DNA of 64,000 nucleotides from Brachyhypopomus gauderio (taxonomy: Eukaryota > Chordata > Actinopteri > Gymnotiformes > Hypopomidae). Location: assembly GCF_052324685.1 (NCBI RefSeq), contig NC_135228.1, positions 7,379,344 through 7,443,343 on the forward strand. The letters are read 5' to 3'. This document shows positions 22,327 through 32,899 of the stretch, one piece after another. The stretch's first letter is position 1; each line of letters opens with the position of its first letter. Made by a program: the position numbers and the translations under genes. Below the pieces are notes generated by a model. It saw only the letters and a program-made list of their open reading frames with translations, had not been told where the DNA came from and did not search any database.

Positions 22327-25300
22327 ATGCAGGCAGAATTTGGTTGGATAGGCTGAAATATATACCTATGAATTAGGATTTTTTTCTCATTTGAACAAGT
22401 GATCAATCTATTTACATGTTATGCAGCATTTATATCAAATTTATAGTTTAGTTTCCTATTCTAAAGTGTTGTACATATGCAATGTGTTTTTCAGATGACC
22501 AGCATGACGGTTGATGAATAATTTGCATCCTTCCCTCCTTCCAAAGAACCAGAACGATGATTGCGCTCACCCAATCAACACTTATGAACAGGTAAAATTG
22601 TGTTTGCCACTTCAAGTTTAACTCTGCAGTCTTTCTTTGTCATATTTTTGTGTTTCAGGTTCTTTAAAAGGATGAAGGAAGACTTTTGTGGTGGCAATTT
22701 AGTATAAATCATTACACCAAACATTTGAATGTAATGCATCTTCAAGTGTGGCAGTAGAGGGATGTTTAGGGCAAAATTTAACCTTCACAGTGATTTCTTT
22801 CTTGGTTAATTATCACTCTTTTCTGGACACTGACGGCGTCCCCACAACACACGTTCTACACTGCAGTAGAACGTGTAAATCTCTGTGGAAACTGTGTTGA
22901 AAAATTGGGCAAAACGAGTCCCCACAAGGAACTGTAATACCTTGTGTGAAATGTCCCCACAAAGCCTGATGTATTCAAGATGTGTGAATGCAGGCAGAAT
23001 TTGGTTGGACAGGCTGAAATTTACTATGAATTAGGATTTTTTCTCATTTGAACAAGTGATCAATCTATTTAGATGTTATGCAGCATTTATATCAATTTTA
23101 TAGTTTAGTTTCTATTCTAAAGTGTTGTACATGTGCAATGTGTTTTTCAGATGACCAGCATCACGGTTCATGATGAATAATTTGCATCCTTCCCTCCTTC
23201 CAAAGAACCAGAACGATGATTGCACTCACCCAATAACACTTATGAACAGGTAAAATTGTGTTTGCCACTTCAAGTTTAACTCTGCAGTCTTTCTTTGTCA
23301 TATTTTTGTGTTTCAGGTTCTTTAAAAGGATGAAGGAAGACTTTTGTGGTGGTAATTTAGTATAAATCATTACACCAAACATTTGAATGTAATGCATCTT
23401 CAAGTGTGGCAGTAGAGGGATGTTTAGGGCAGAATTTAACCTTCACAGGGATTTCTTTCTTGGTTAATTATCACTCTTTTCTAGACACTGACGGCGTCCC
23501 CACAACACACGTTCTACACTGCAGTAGAAAGTGTAAATCTCTGTGGAAACTGTGTTGAAAAATTGGGCAAAACGAGTCCCCACAAGGAACTGTAATACCT
23601 TGTGTGAAATGTCCCCACAAAGCCTGATGTATTCAAGATGTGTGAATGCAGGCAGAATTTGGTTGGACAGGCTGAAATTTACTATGAATTAGGATTTTTT
23701 CTCATTTGAACAAGTGATCAATCTATTTAGATGTTATGCAGCATTTATATCAATTTTATAGTTTAGTTTCTATTCTAAAGTGTTGTACATGTGCAATGTG
23801 TTTTTCAGATGACCAGCATCACGGTTCATGATGAATAATTTGCATCCTTCCCTCCTTCCAAAGAACCAGAACGATGATTGCACTCACCCAATAACACTTA
23901 TGAACAGGTAAAATTGTGTTTGCCACTTCAAGTTTAACTCTGCAGTCTTTCTTTGTCATATTTTTGTGTTTCAGGTTCTTTAAAAGGATGAAGGAAGACT
24001 TTTGTGGTGGTAATTTAGTATAAATCATTACACCAAACATTTGAATGTAATGCATCTTCAAGTGTGGCAGTAGAGGGATGTTTAGGGCAGAATTTAACCT
24101 TCACAGTGATTTCTTTCTTGGTTAATTATCACTCTTTTCTAGACACTGACGGCGTCCCCACAACACACGTTCTACACTGCAGTAGAAAGTGTAAATCTCT
24201 GTGGAAACTGTGTTGAAAAATTGGGCAAATCGAGTCCCCACAAGGAACTGTAATACCTTGTGTGAAATGTCCCCACAAAGCCTGATGTATTCAAGATGTG
24301 TGAATGCAGGCAGAATTTGGTTGGACAGGCTGAAATTTACTATGAATTAGGATTTTTTCTCATTTGAACAAGTGATCAATCTATTTACGTGTTATGCAGC
24401 ATTTATATCAAATTTATAGTTTAGTTTCATATTCTAAAGTGTTGTACATATGCAATGTGTTTTTCAGATGACCAGCATCACGGTTGATGATGAATAATTT
24501 GCATCCTTCCCTCCTTCCAAAGAACCAAAACGATGATTGCGCTCACCCAATCAACACTTATGAACAGGTAAAATTGTGTTTGCCACTTCAAGTTTAACTC
24601 TGCAGTCTTTCTTTGTCATATTTTTGTGTTTCAGGTTCTTTAAAAGGATGAAGGAAGACTTTTGTGGTGGTAATTTAGTATAAATCATTACACCAAACAT
24701 TTGAATGTAATGCATCTTCAAGTGTGGCAGTAGAGGGATGTTTAGGGCAGAATTTAACCTTCACAGGGATTTCTTTCTTGGTTAATTATCACTCTTTTCT
24801 AGACACTGACGGCGTCCCCACAACACACGTTCTACACTGCAGTAGAAAGTGTAAATCTCTGTGGAAACTGTGTTGAAAAATTGGGCAAAACGAGTCCCCA
24901 CAAGGAACTGTAATACCTTGTGTGAAATGTCCCCACAAAGCCTGATGTATTCAAGATGTGTGAATGCAGGCAGAATTTGGTTGGACAGGCTGAAATTTAC
25001 TATGAATTAGGATTTTTTCTCATTTGAACAAGTGATCAATCTATTTAGATGTTATGCAGCATTTATATCAATTTTATAGTTTAGTTTCCTATTCTAAAGT
25101 GTTGTACATGTGCTATGTGTTTTTCAGATGACCAGCATCACGGTTCATGATGAATAATTTGCATCCTTCCCTCCTTCCAAAGAACCAGAACGATGATTGC
25201 TCTCACCCAATCAACACTTCTGAACAGGTAAAATTGTGTTTGCCACTTCAAGTTTAACTCTGCAGTCTTTCTTTGTCATATTTTTGTGTTCCAGGTTCTT

Positions 25301-26562
25301 TAAGAGGAGGAAGGAAGACTTTTGTGGTGGTAATTTAGTATAAATCATTACACCAAACATTTGAATGTAATGCATCTTCAAGTGTGGCAGTAGAGGGATG
25401 TTTAGGGCAGAATTTAACCTTCACAGGGATTTCTTTCTTGGTTAATTATCACTCTTTTCTAGACACTGACGGCGTCCCCACAACACACGTTCTACACTGC
25501 AGTAGAAAGTGTAAATCTGTGTGGAAACTGTGTTGAAAAATTGGGCAAAACGAGTCCCCACAAGGAACTGTAATACCTTGTGTGAAATGTCCCCACAAAG
25601 CCTGATGTATTCAAGATGTGTGAATGCAGGCAGAATTTGGTTGGACAGGCTGAAATTTACTATGAATTAGGATTTTTTCTCATTTGAACAAGTGATCAAT
25701 CTATTTAGATGTTATGCAGCATTTATATCAATTTTATAGTTTAGTTTCTATTCTAAAGTGTTGTACATGTGCAATATGTTTTTCAGATGACCAGCATCAC
25801 GGTTCATGATGAATAATTTGCATCCTTCCCTCCTTCCAAAGAACCAGAACGATGATTGCGCTCACCCAATCAACACTTATGAACAGGTAAAATTGTGTTT
25901 GCCACTTCAAGTTTAACTCTGCAGTCTTTCTTTGTCATATTTTTGTGTTTCAGGTTCTTTAAAAGGATGAAGGAAGACTTTTATGGTGGTAATTTAGTAT
26001 AAATCATTACACCAAACATTTGAATGTAATGCATCTTCAAGTGTGGCAGTAGAGGGATGTTTAGGGCAGAATTTAACCTTCACAGTGATTTCTTTCTTGG
26101 TTAATTATCACTCTTTTCTAGACACTGACGGCGTCCCCACAACACACGTTCTACACTGCAGTAGAAAGTGTAAATCTCTGTGGAAACTGTGTTGAAAAAT
26201 TGGGCAAAACAAGTCCCCACAAGGAACTGTAATACTTTGTGTGAAATGTCCCCACAAAGCCTGATGTATTCAAGATGTGTGAATGCAGGCAGAATTTGGT
26301 TGGGCAGGCTGAAATATATTATGAATTAGAATTTTGTTCTCATCTGAACAAGTGATTGGTGTATTTGCATATATTTAGGGCAGAATGTTTTTTCACAGGG
26401 ATTTTTTTCTTGGTTAATTATCACTCTTTTCTGGACACTCACGACGTCCCCACAGCACACTTTCTACACTGAAGTGTGTAGAAACATTGGACAAAATGGG
26501 TCCCCACTAGGAACTATAATACTGTGTGTGAATTGTTCCCACCAAACCTCATGTATTCAAGA
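22327..26562 (+). repeat. 660-bp tandem array, six full units plus one deleted unit, each with an exon-like segment
   Basis: Units begin (ATGCAGGCAGAATTTGG) at 22327, 22988, 23646, 24304, 24964 and 25624, spaced 658-661 bp. A seventh, internally deleted and more diverged unit starts at 26283. Units 2 and 3 are near identical. Every full unit contains TGTTTTTCAG/ATGACCAGCAT (acceptor-like; 22494/22495 in unit 1), a 95-97 bp segment ending AACAG/GTAAAATT (donor-like, 22591/22592), then TGTGTTTCAG/GTTCTTTAAAAGG. The segment's last frame (NDDCAHPINTYEQ) joins in phase 0 to the exon at 26919 (IATEFQNDNEIF). Its earlier part carries a stop or frameshift in every unit, so coding status is doubtful. 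The rest of the unit holds GTCCCCACAAG-type dispersed repeat. Confidence 0.9.
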
Positions 26563-27471
26563 TGTGTGAGCACAGGTAGTATTTGGTTGGGCAGGCAATC
26601 TTTTTTTCTTTAAGATTTCATAAAATCCCCTTTCATTAACTGAGTAGAATCTGTGTGCTGGGAAAAATTACATTTTGAAGAGGTAGAGGAATATTTTTCA
26701 GTCTACTTACATGCTGTGCACCATATGCATCAGAGTAACATTCTGAAGAATTGTACGAAAAAAAATTTAGACTTAACTGGCTCACACAAGGAACTGTAAT
26801 ATTGTGTTTTATCATGAACATGAAGTGTTTAAGTCTTTTTTCAAAAGTCTGTTCAGCTGTTTTTGTTTAATTTCATGTGAAACATTCAATACCATGTTTC
26901 TATTGCTTTTATTTATAGATTGCAACAGAGTTTCAAAATGACAATGAGATTTTTATTCCAAGATTAAGAAGAAAGAAAAGTATCATGGTACGTTGCGATT
27001 ACGTGGGAAACAAACTTAGTTAAATTATTTTTTGTCAATTATTCATTGGATTATGTTCTTTAAATGACAAGAGCCTCTAAATGACGTATGGTCTCTAAAT
27101 GACAAGAGAACAGTACTTGTCAGGTCTGACTACAATGTAAAATCTAAAACTATTCAGTTCATAATAATGTAGTAACAATAATGAATGATGAATAATGAAT
27201 AATAATGAACATAATAATGTGAAATGTTGTGCTTTCAGACTTGTTCAATATACTGATCAGTTTTTACATCTCTGCAATTTACTTTATTATAAGCATATTA
27301 CATATTCCTTTTTTAGATGGAAGATGTGGATCTCGGAAGACTGGTGAATCATTTGACACTTCATCAGAGAGTGCAGAAGATTATATTGCAGATACCACTT
27401 CTGAAAATGACAGTGAAACCAGCACTGTACTCAGACCAAGGACAAAACATCAGTCTGTTAATATGCTAGAT

Positions 27472-27814
27472 CAGAGGTCACCAACAGGCGGACCGCGGTC
27501 CGGATCCGGACCCGAACGCAGTCCTGTCCGGACCCAATCTCATTCCTGATTAACTGGATACGGACCCAAATGCCATCCCATCCGGACCCAGAATAAATTG
27601 TTAAAAATATTTCTTAATTTTGACGGGAGAATTAATTTTAAACCGGAGCATTTATTTCAGCTCTATTGAAAAAAACACTCCGTCACGAGTGTTACGTTCG
27701 CCAAACCCCCCACACAACAACTTACGTTCGCCACCCCCCATCCCGTCTCCCGGACCGCTGGTCAGAGCTATCTGCCAAATTTGGCCCGCGGAACAATATA
27801 GTTGATTACCCCTG
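27472..27814. mobile_element. hAT MITE, 343 bp, inserted in an exon, 8-bp TSD
   Basis: It begins CAGAGGTCACCAACAGGCGG and ends GTTGATTACCCCTG, an imperfect inverted repeat, and is flanked by a perfect 8-bp duplication TGCTAGAT (27464-27471 and 27815-27822). The interior contains CGGACCGCGGTCCGG-type palindromes and two copies of TTACGTTCGCCA (27692 and 27722), the motif also present in the 13561 element. The host frame reads through the site when the element and one TSD are skipped (MLD/VSAS). Confidence 0.93.
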
Positions 27815-28238
27815 TGCTAGATGTTTCTGCCTCAATGAGATTTCCTGTCTGTGACACCACAACTTCAGACAATATGACCTTTGACAGTCACAGCATCATT
27901 ACATCTAATGTCAATGGAACAGAAGAACAAGTCAGTCAACATAAATTACACCATAGTCATCTCTTCTTCTGCTGTTGATGGTATGTATGGATTTACATGT
28001 ACTTTTGAAGTACTACATCTTTTGTACTATTTTAACTTTCTTGCTTTCAGTGAAGTCCCAGCGTGTAAAAGAGTTTCAGCACTATGTAGTTTGTTAGATA
28101 AATAGCTACCTAATGTCTGTATGGGAGACAGTTTGTGGGATCATTTCTTGTCATTACATTGTGTGTACATAGAATGTGCATATCATTAGGGGCATACATA
28201 TTTATTGACTGGAAGGTACAATGTCAATAACAAAATAA

Positions 28239-28473
28239 CACACACACATCTAGCGACACGTAGACTCAAACAACGACGAGCACAGGACACTGCGCGAACG
28301 CACATTAAATAGACAAACCACATACACCTCACGTGATGACGAGACGAGCCACAGGTGAGACAGATGAACACTAGACGTAACCGCACCCACGGAGATCCAC
28401 AGACGCAGACGAGTAGACACAGACAACATAAACACACGCCCAAAAGGGAGGGGTCGGGGACCGTAACGTGACA
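28239..28473 (-). repeat. 3' LTR (truncated) of the minus-strand LTR element
   Basis: Matches 29870-30105 at high identity. On the plus strand homology begins at the CACACACATCTAGCGACACG segment and ends at CCGTAACGTGACA. The far 3' part is missing. Confidence 0.85.
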
Positions 28474-28615
28474 GACTCCCCCACCAAGGGCACTACCCGT
28501 CCCGGGGTGCCAACAGGACTAAATGCCTCGAACCCACGTCGATGGGCGGATCTGAAGCGCTCAGTCCTGCGTCTGGGAGATGACCACCCTCGGTGTAGAG
28601 TCCGCCACGAACAGC

Positions 28616-28993
28616 CTAGAACACCCTCCCTGGGAAGACCAGGGAAAACACGTTAGACAGACACACTGGGACATTCACGAACACACAAACAGGAACATTC
28701 ACACACAGAGGCACGAGAGGGAAAAGGGGATTCGGTAAACACACGGGGATAAACACGAACACAAGGACAGACAGACATGTAAACAGAGCCAGGCTTCGCA
28801 CCTGGAGGAGAGCTGCCAGTGGGGAGAACCCAGGAGCTGCAGGCGCTGCGGTGGGCGGTCTTCTCCCCACCCTCGCTGCAAACCCTCCACTGGGTGCGGT
28901 GTGGCTGGCGGATACTCCTGCAGCCCTCTCTGTGAGCACGCTACTGGCTTCTTTGGGAGCCCTTGGGGGGCATGCCGCATGGTAGTTCAGCCG

Positions 28994-29036
<43 letters not shown>

Positions 29037-29827
29037 CCACTCCAGGGCATCTCCCCTTCTCCTGGTGACCGCCCTCCGGACCTGGCAGTGGGGACGTTGT
29101 CCTCGATCTCCATCTCCCCCTCACTGCCAAGGCACCAGCTCATGGGCTCTACCGGGCTCTCACCCCGGGAGTAGTCCATAGCGCTTGCCTCAAAGTATTC
29201 AGGGGAAACGCCCACCTCAGGACTGTTCCTCCCCTTCACGGTCCCGGCGGAGTGCTCCGAGGGGGGCGGACTCTCTTCCTCCTCCATGTATAGCTCACTG
29301 TCCATGCACTCTGAGCCACCCGAGCACACGGAAAGAGGATGGTCCTCCTCCTCTTCTTCCTCCTCACCGTAATCTACGGTGGGGGCGGAGCACACGAAGG
29401 GGGGATAGTCCTCGCCTTCTTCCTCCTCCTCGCCTTCCGATTCCTCGTCCTCGAGCTCACTCTCCGGGGTCTTAGTGGTAGAGCAGAGCTCGGCGACACC
29501 CAACCTCAGTGGCGAGAGGTCTCGGGAAGGAGAGGGGTGTCGCTCCCTCCACATCCGTTCTGCGGCTTCGCGATAATAGTCCGCCATCTCCACGGTGGAG
29601 GTCTCCTGAGCCTGATGCAGCATGAGCGCACATACAGGGTCCTGCTGCATCATCTCGGGAGTCACCGTGGCCTTGCGATGCTGGGCAGGGGAAGAGGCGT
29701 GGTGGTGCCTGCTGGGCCTCTTCCCCTTCTTGGCCCTGGTGGCATAGGCTGGCATCTTCGGCTCGTTGTTCTGTGACGTTGGGTGCACAGGCAAGGACGA
29801 GGCACGGAGTCCTATTTCCTTTTGCAC
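28616..29827 (-). CDS. Acidic ORF of the non-autonomous LTR element (gag-like position, no recognised domain)
   Basis: A single minus-strand frame of 403 codons. Its first ATG lies in the LTR; the more plausible start is the internal Met of MPAYATRAKKGKRP just after the LTR (about 29755). It runs through a basic head (RAKKGKRPSRHHH), a possible helix (EMADYYREAAERMWRERH), then a long Glu/Ser-rich region (ESEGEEEEEGEDYPPFVCSA, EEEEEEDHPLSVCSGGSE). It ends with an Arg-Glu microsatellite and a hydrophobic Leu/Val/Cys-rich end read from degenerate sequence. There is no zinc knuckle, protease or RT motif. The position after the LTR is that of gag. That the acidic part is open while pol is absent is notable, but expression is unproven. 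Confidence 0.5.
28998..29031. repeat. (CT)n microsatellite in the LTR-element ORF
   Basis: An uninterrupted CT run that reads as alternating Arg-Glu on the minus strand. Confidence 0.95.
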
Positions 29828-30105
29828 GAACGTTACGTTTATTCACAAAAAGTGCAGACAGCGCACGTATACCACACACATCTAGCGACACGTAGACTCA
29901 AACAACAATGAGCACAGGACACTGCGCGAACGCACAATAAATAGACAAACCACATACACCCCACGTGATGACGAGATGAGCCACAGGTGAGACGGATGAT
30001 CACAAGACGTAACCACACCCACGGAGATCCACAGACGCAGACGAGTAGACGCAGACAACATAAACACACGCCCAAAAGGGAGGGGTCGAGGACCATAACG
30101 TGACA
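29772..30105 (-). repeat. 5' LTR of the minus-strand LTR element
   Basis: 334 bp with TG...CA ends on the minus strand. GAATAAACG near 29840 (minus strand) is a polyadenylation-like signal. Confidence 0.85.
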
Positions 30106-30119
30106 AATATACATAAATT

Positions 30120-30565
30120 CAACAGTTCAGTAATATATAGATCTTATGTACAGTAAACTTTTTCCTCATTCTATTTTTACAAATGTTACAAGTTAATGCA
30201 CTGATTAATTCCAGTGATGCACCAATTGTGTATTCAGCATTACAGTACATATGAAATGTCTTTGTAAAAAATATTTGTATAGAATCATTTGCAGTAGAGA
30301 CACTGCCTCCTCCTGAGAGAAATGAAAGGCAGATGCCAGTATGCCATTCATACTTTTTTCCTCAACAAGTTGCAAATCTCTCAATTGCTCTGCTCATTAA
30401 ACCAACCATTAAATCACAATAACCATGTGAGCTCTTAAACCAGACATTTTCTTAGCAGTGTATGATGTAATGGTCATAAATCTTGGGTTTTTTCTAGGAA
30501 AAGCCCATATGCTACTGTATATGGAGATGGGCGTAATATATATCATACATATACATATCCCAGTG
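30120..30565. other. No gene seen (intronic to the decayed gene)
   Basis: AT-rich, no recognisable feature. Confidence 0.4.
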
Positions 30566-30912
30566 TGTGAAGGGGGGATACCCATAACCAATGAAGCTTA
30601 AAGGATGGACCCTAAGAAGCCAATAAGGCTTATGGGAGGTCCTATGTTTTCCAAAAAAGGTGGCATCACATTTAAGGACAATGGTAAACCCAATAGGTTA
30701 TATAATGGAAACTCTCAGAAAAGGTGTAGACTAAAAACAAAGTGATATGATTGGTCACTTTCACTTTTTGGATGAGGATAAAAGGGACTACAAAGAGGAG
30801 CAAGCCAGTTGTTCTTGAGGCAACTCCTTTGTTGGTACCCTGTGTGGTTGCAATAAAGTATTTCTTATTTTCTCTTTTTCACTTTCCTGTGTCCAAGTGT
30901 TGTTTCTTCACA
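30566..30912 (+). repeat. Probable solo LTR, TSD not recognised
   Basis: The ends TGTGAAG and CTTCACA form a 7-bp inverted repeat. GAGGATAAAAGGG near 30774 is TATA-like, and CAATAAAG near 30850 is a polyadenylation signal about 60 bp before the end, giving a U3-R-U5 layout of 347 bp. Flanking bases do not give a clear duplication, so old age or a rearranged insertion is possible. Confidence 0.45.
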
Positions 30913-31355
30913 GGCCTGACAAAATGTGTTTTTTGCCATGACATTTCTATTTTTTAGATGTTTCCATCAGTCCCAGGTTTGAGTGTTTTGTTACAAAACT
31001 GTGGCAAAAAAGTGGCAAAAACACAAATGAGGTGCTTATGAGGTTTAAAAAAAATGTTTAACAGCAAATTGTTATTATTATATTGTTTAGTAGCAAATTA
31101 TGAATATACTAATATAAGATGGAAATTCCAGCACACTCTTCCTAATCATTTCAGTTTCAAATCTGTTTTTCTGACCACTTTAGGGCAAAGCTGTCTAGAA
31201 GAAAACACCCTGGCAGCAACAGGCAGTGGAAGGCAGTGGAAAGCCACATGAATCGGTTAATCAAATCTTGTATTGTACCAGCAAAGAGTGACTGTGAGAA
31301 ATGTTTGAGAGCAGAACCAGAAGCTCTAAAGAACCGGAACAGGCAGAATTGTTAA

Positions 31356-31767
31356 TTTTATGTGTATAATCATATTATAGTCTACAAAAGAAAATTACAA
31401 TTTAAGTAGTGTGAAGTGTGAAATGGTATGAAGTTTTTATTTTATTTTGACATGTCCCATCAAAAGATTAGCATTTTTCATAAAGGTTATTTTCATTTGA
31501 ACAGTTTCAGTTTTGCCAATAACAAAAAAAAGGAAACATGTGACTTTTTTTTTGAGTAAAACTTTTTTTAGTTAAACTTGATGTGAGTTTCTTTTTTTAT
31601 TTGATTTGTTGAATTTATTTATGAAGTTGAACTAAAACTGCAATTTAAATTGTAAGTGTAATGTCATGGTGTTAAATTAGTAGTTTTATTATAGTAGTGT
31701 TTAACTGCTAGGTGGCTGACTGATTAGAGGTGTGCATTTGCACATTAACTAAAAACCTAATCTAAAA
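31356..31767. other. 3' flank of the decayed gene, no further gene seen
   Basis: AT-rich with several T-runs. It may hold the 3' UTR of the terminal exon. No distinctive signal. Confidence 0.35.
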
Positions 31768-32485
31768 AGCCCTATCCGGACGGGATTAGTTTTTCAGGGG
31801 GACGTCTGTGAAAAATATTTCACCCTTGTACTCAGTGATAAAACTCTTGCATCCGGACAGCAATTGAAAAAACAGGAGGACCCGCGAGTTTTTGGCTTTC
31901 TCGGTCACATGACATCGCCTTGTCACGTGATAGCATGTTTAATAATGTCACACTGCCAACTCTGATGATTCCTTTTTAACTTTTAACTTTACTACTGTTC
32001 AGTTCAGCATTTAAGATCTCCGTTTAAGTTAAGCTATTTTGTTAAACCAATACAGAAAACACATTATAAAAAATCGCTAATGAATGTAAATAGCTAAATA
32101 AATCCGTTAAATAAAATAAATCCATTAAAAAATCCAGTAAATCCATTTTCGCTCGCCGCTGTCTTTACGTGGATCTCCGTGAAAACGCGCGCCCAACGTG
32201 TAACTACGGTGCGTGGCAGTGGACATATAGCTGTTTTATTAAACGCGAGGTGATGTCTGCATGTATAAACTCAGACATGTGGATCCGGACGGGACTAAAA
32301 TTACCAGACGACCACGGAGTACAGCGAAAAACAGTAGGTAATTCCGCCTGTAATTTTCTCTGAGGACGTCTGAGAAAAACACGGACATGCTCGTTCCGGA
32401 CGGGATTAAAATCACAGAGGACCCCCCGTAAAAGAGAAAATTACCCCAGGACCCCCTGAGAAACTAATCCCGTCCGGATAGGGCT
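31768..32485. mobile_element. 718-bp TIR element with repeated TCCGGACGGGATTA motif
   Basis: The ends AGCCCTATCCGGACGGGATT (left) and AATCCCGTCCGGATAGGGCT (right) are exact reverse complements; the arms continue with AGTTTTTCAGGGGG against CCCCCTGAGAAACT. Internal near-copies of TCCGGACGGGAYTAAAAT occur at about 32285 and 32395. Neighbouring bases are AAA-rich, so the target duplication cannot be read reliably and the superfamily is left open. The short ORF inside is not convincing. Confidence 0.82.
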
Positions 32486-32569
32486 AAATTTAAAAAACTG
32501 AGTTATTAATGATGTACTACTACAGTATCTAATTCTTGGTATAAATATGTCATTAGTAATGATCCTATT

Positions 32570-32844
32570 GTTGCAAGGTCCCCACTAATCAAATAGGAAG
32601 TGTGTAAATTATGCAAAAAATATGTAAATTAGGTCCCCATGAACCACGTCAAATTGTTTTTTCACAAGTCCCCATATGACACGGTCCAACCATTACATCG
32701 TCAAATCTGAAGTTTCAAGCCGTGTATACGCTTAACAACCACTAGTTGGTGTACTTGATTTTTTTCAAACCTCTACAACCTTTAGAAAGGGTGGTCCCCA
32801 CAAGTGATGACCAGAAAGTTGGTCCCCATCCAACATAAAAACCA

Positions 32845-32884
<40 letters not shown>

Positions 32885-32893
32885 GTGTGTGTG
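32570..32893. repeat. GTCCCC-type dispersed repeat plus (GT)n
   Basis: Repeated words GGTCCCCACTAATC, GGTCCCCATGAACC, AAGTCCCCATATGAC, TGGTCCCCACAAGTG and TTGGTCCCCATCC are followed by a GT run (32847-32893). It is the same repeat type as at 18895 and in the 660-bp units. Confidence 0.6.
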
Positions 32894-32899
32894 GGTGTG

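Larger units (their letters stand above)
28239..30105 (-). mobile_element. Non-autonomous LTR retrotransposon (no pol) with an acidic ORF
   Basis: Two direct LTR copies, read on the minus strand, bracket 1.3 kb. The 5' LTR is 30105-29772 (starts TGTCACGTTATGG, ends CAACGTCACA). The 3' LTR is 28473 to about 28239, starts TGTCACGTTACGG and has lost roughly its last 100 bp. A purine-rich tract GGTGGGGGAG immediately precedes the 3' LTR. There is no protease, RT or integrase. The LTR resembles the solo LTR at 36518-36854 (shared CACCTGTG, AATGTGCGTTCGCGCA and AATAAACGT blocks), so a gypsy-like family is likely. No TSD was found, consistent with the truncated 3' LTR. Confidence 0.78.
26919..31355 (+). 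pseudogene. Decayed multi-exon gene of the Crypton/tyrosine-recombinase-like fish family (SANT-like C-terminus)
   Basis: Candidate exons: 26919-26987 (IATEFQNDNEIFIPRLRRKK, open only in phase 0, donor GTACGT); 27317-27980 (SSESAEDYIADTTSENDSET, then the hAT MITE, then CDTTTSDNMTFDSHSIIT; donor GTATGT); 28051-28097; terminal 31184-31355. The last encodes 56 residues with RQWKAVESHMNRLIKSCIV and KSDCEKCLRAEPEALKNR. This matches the conserved W..AVE.HL..FI....VPGK.DC..CI.AE..AL..R block that ends a multicopy fish protein family carrying an integrase/recombinase-like core. No recombinase core is seen here. The phase between the first two exons does not match, a frame change is needed inside the second, and two transposons interrupt the locus. 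The terminal exon is convincing; the rest is inference. Confidence 0.5.

Noticed and set aside
23161..24061. Two identical 80-residue minus-strand ORFs in the array as a repeated gene
   Set aside because: Identity simply reflects identical tandem units; the frame crosses the plus-strand splice-like motifs and shows no domain.
22327..26562. CRISPR-like direct repeats
   Set aside because: Units are 660 bp and contiguous with no unique spacers; the genome is eukaryotic.
28963..29776. Plus-strand ORFs opposite the acidic LTR-element frame
   Set aside because: Antisense of the better-supported minus-strand frame; Ser/Pro- and Leu/Val-rich by complementarity.
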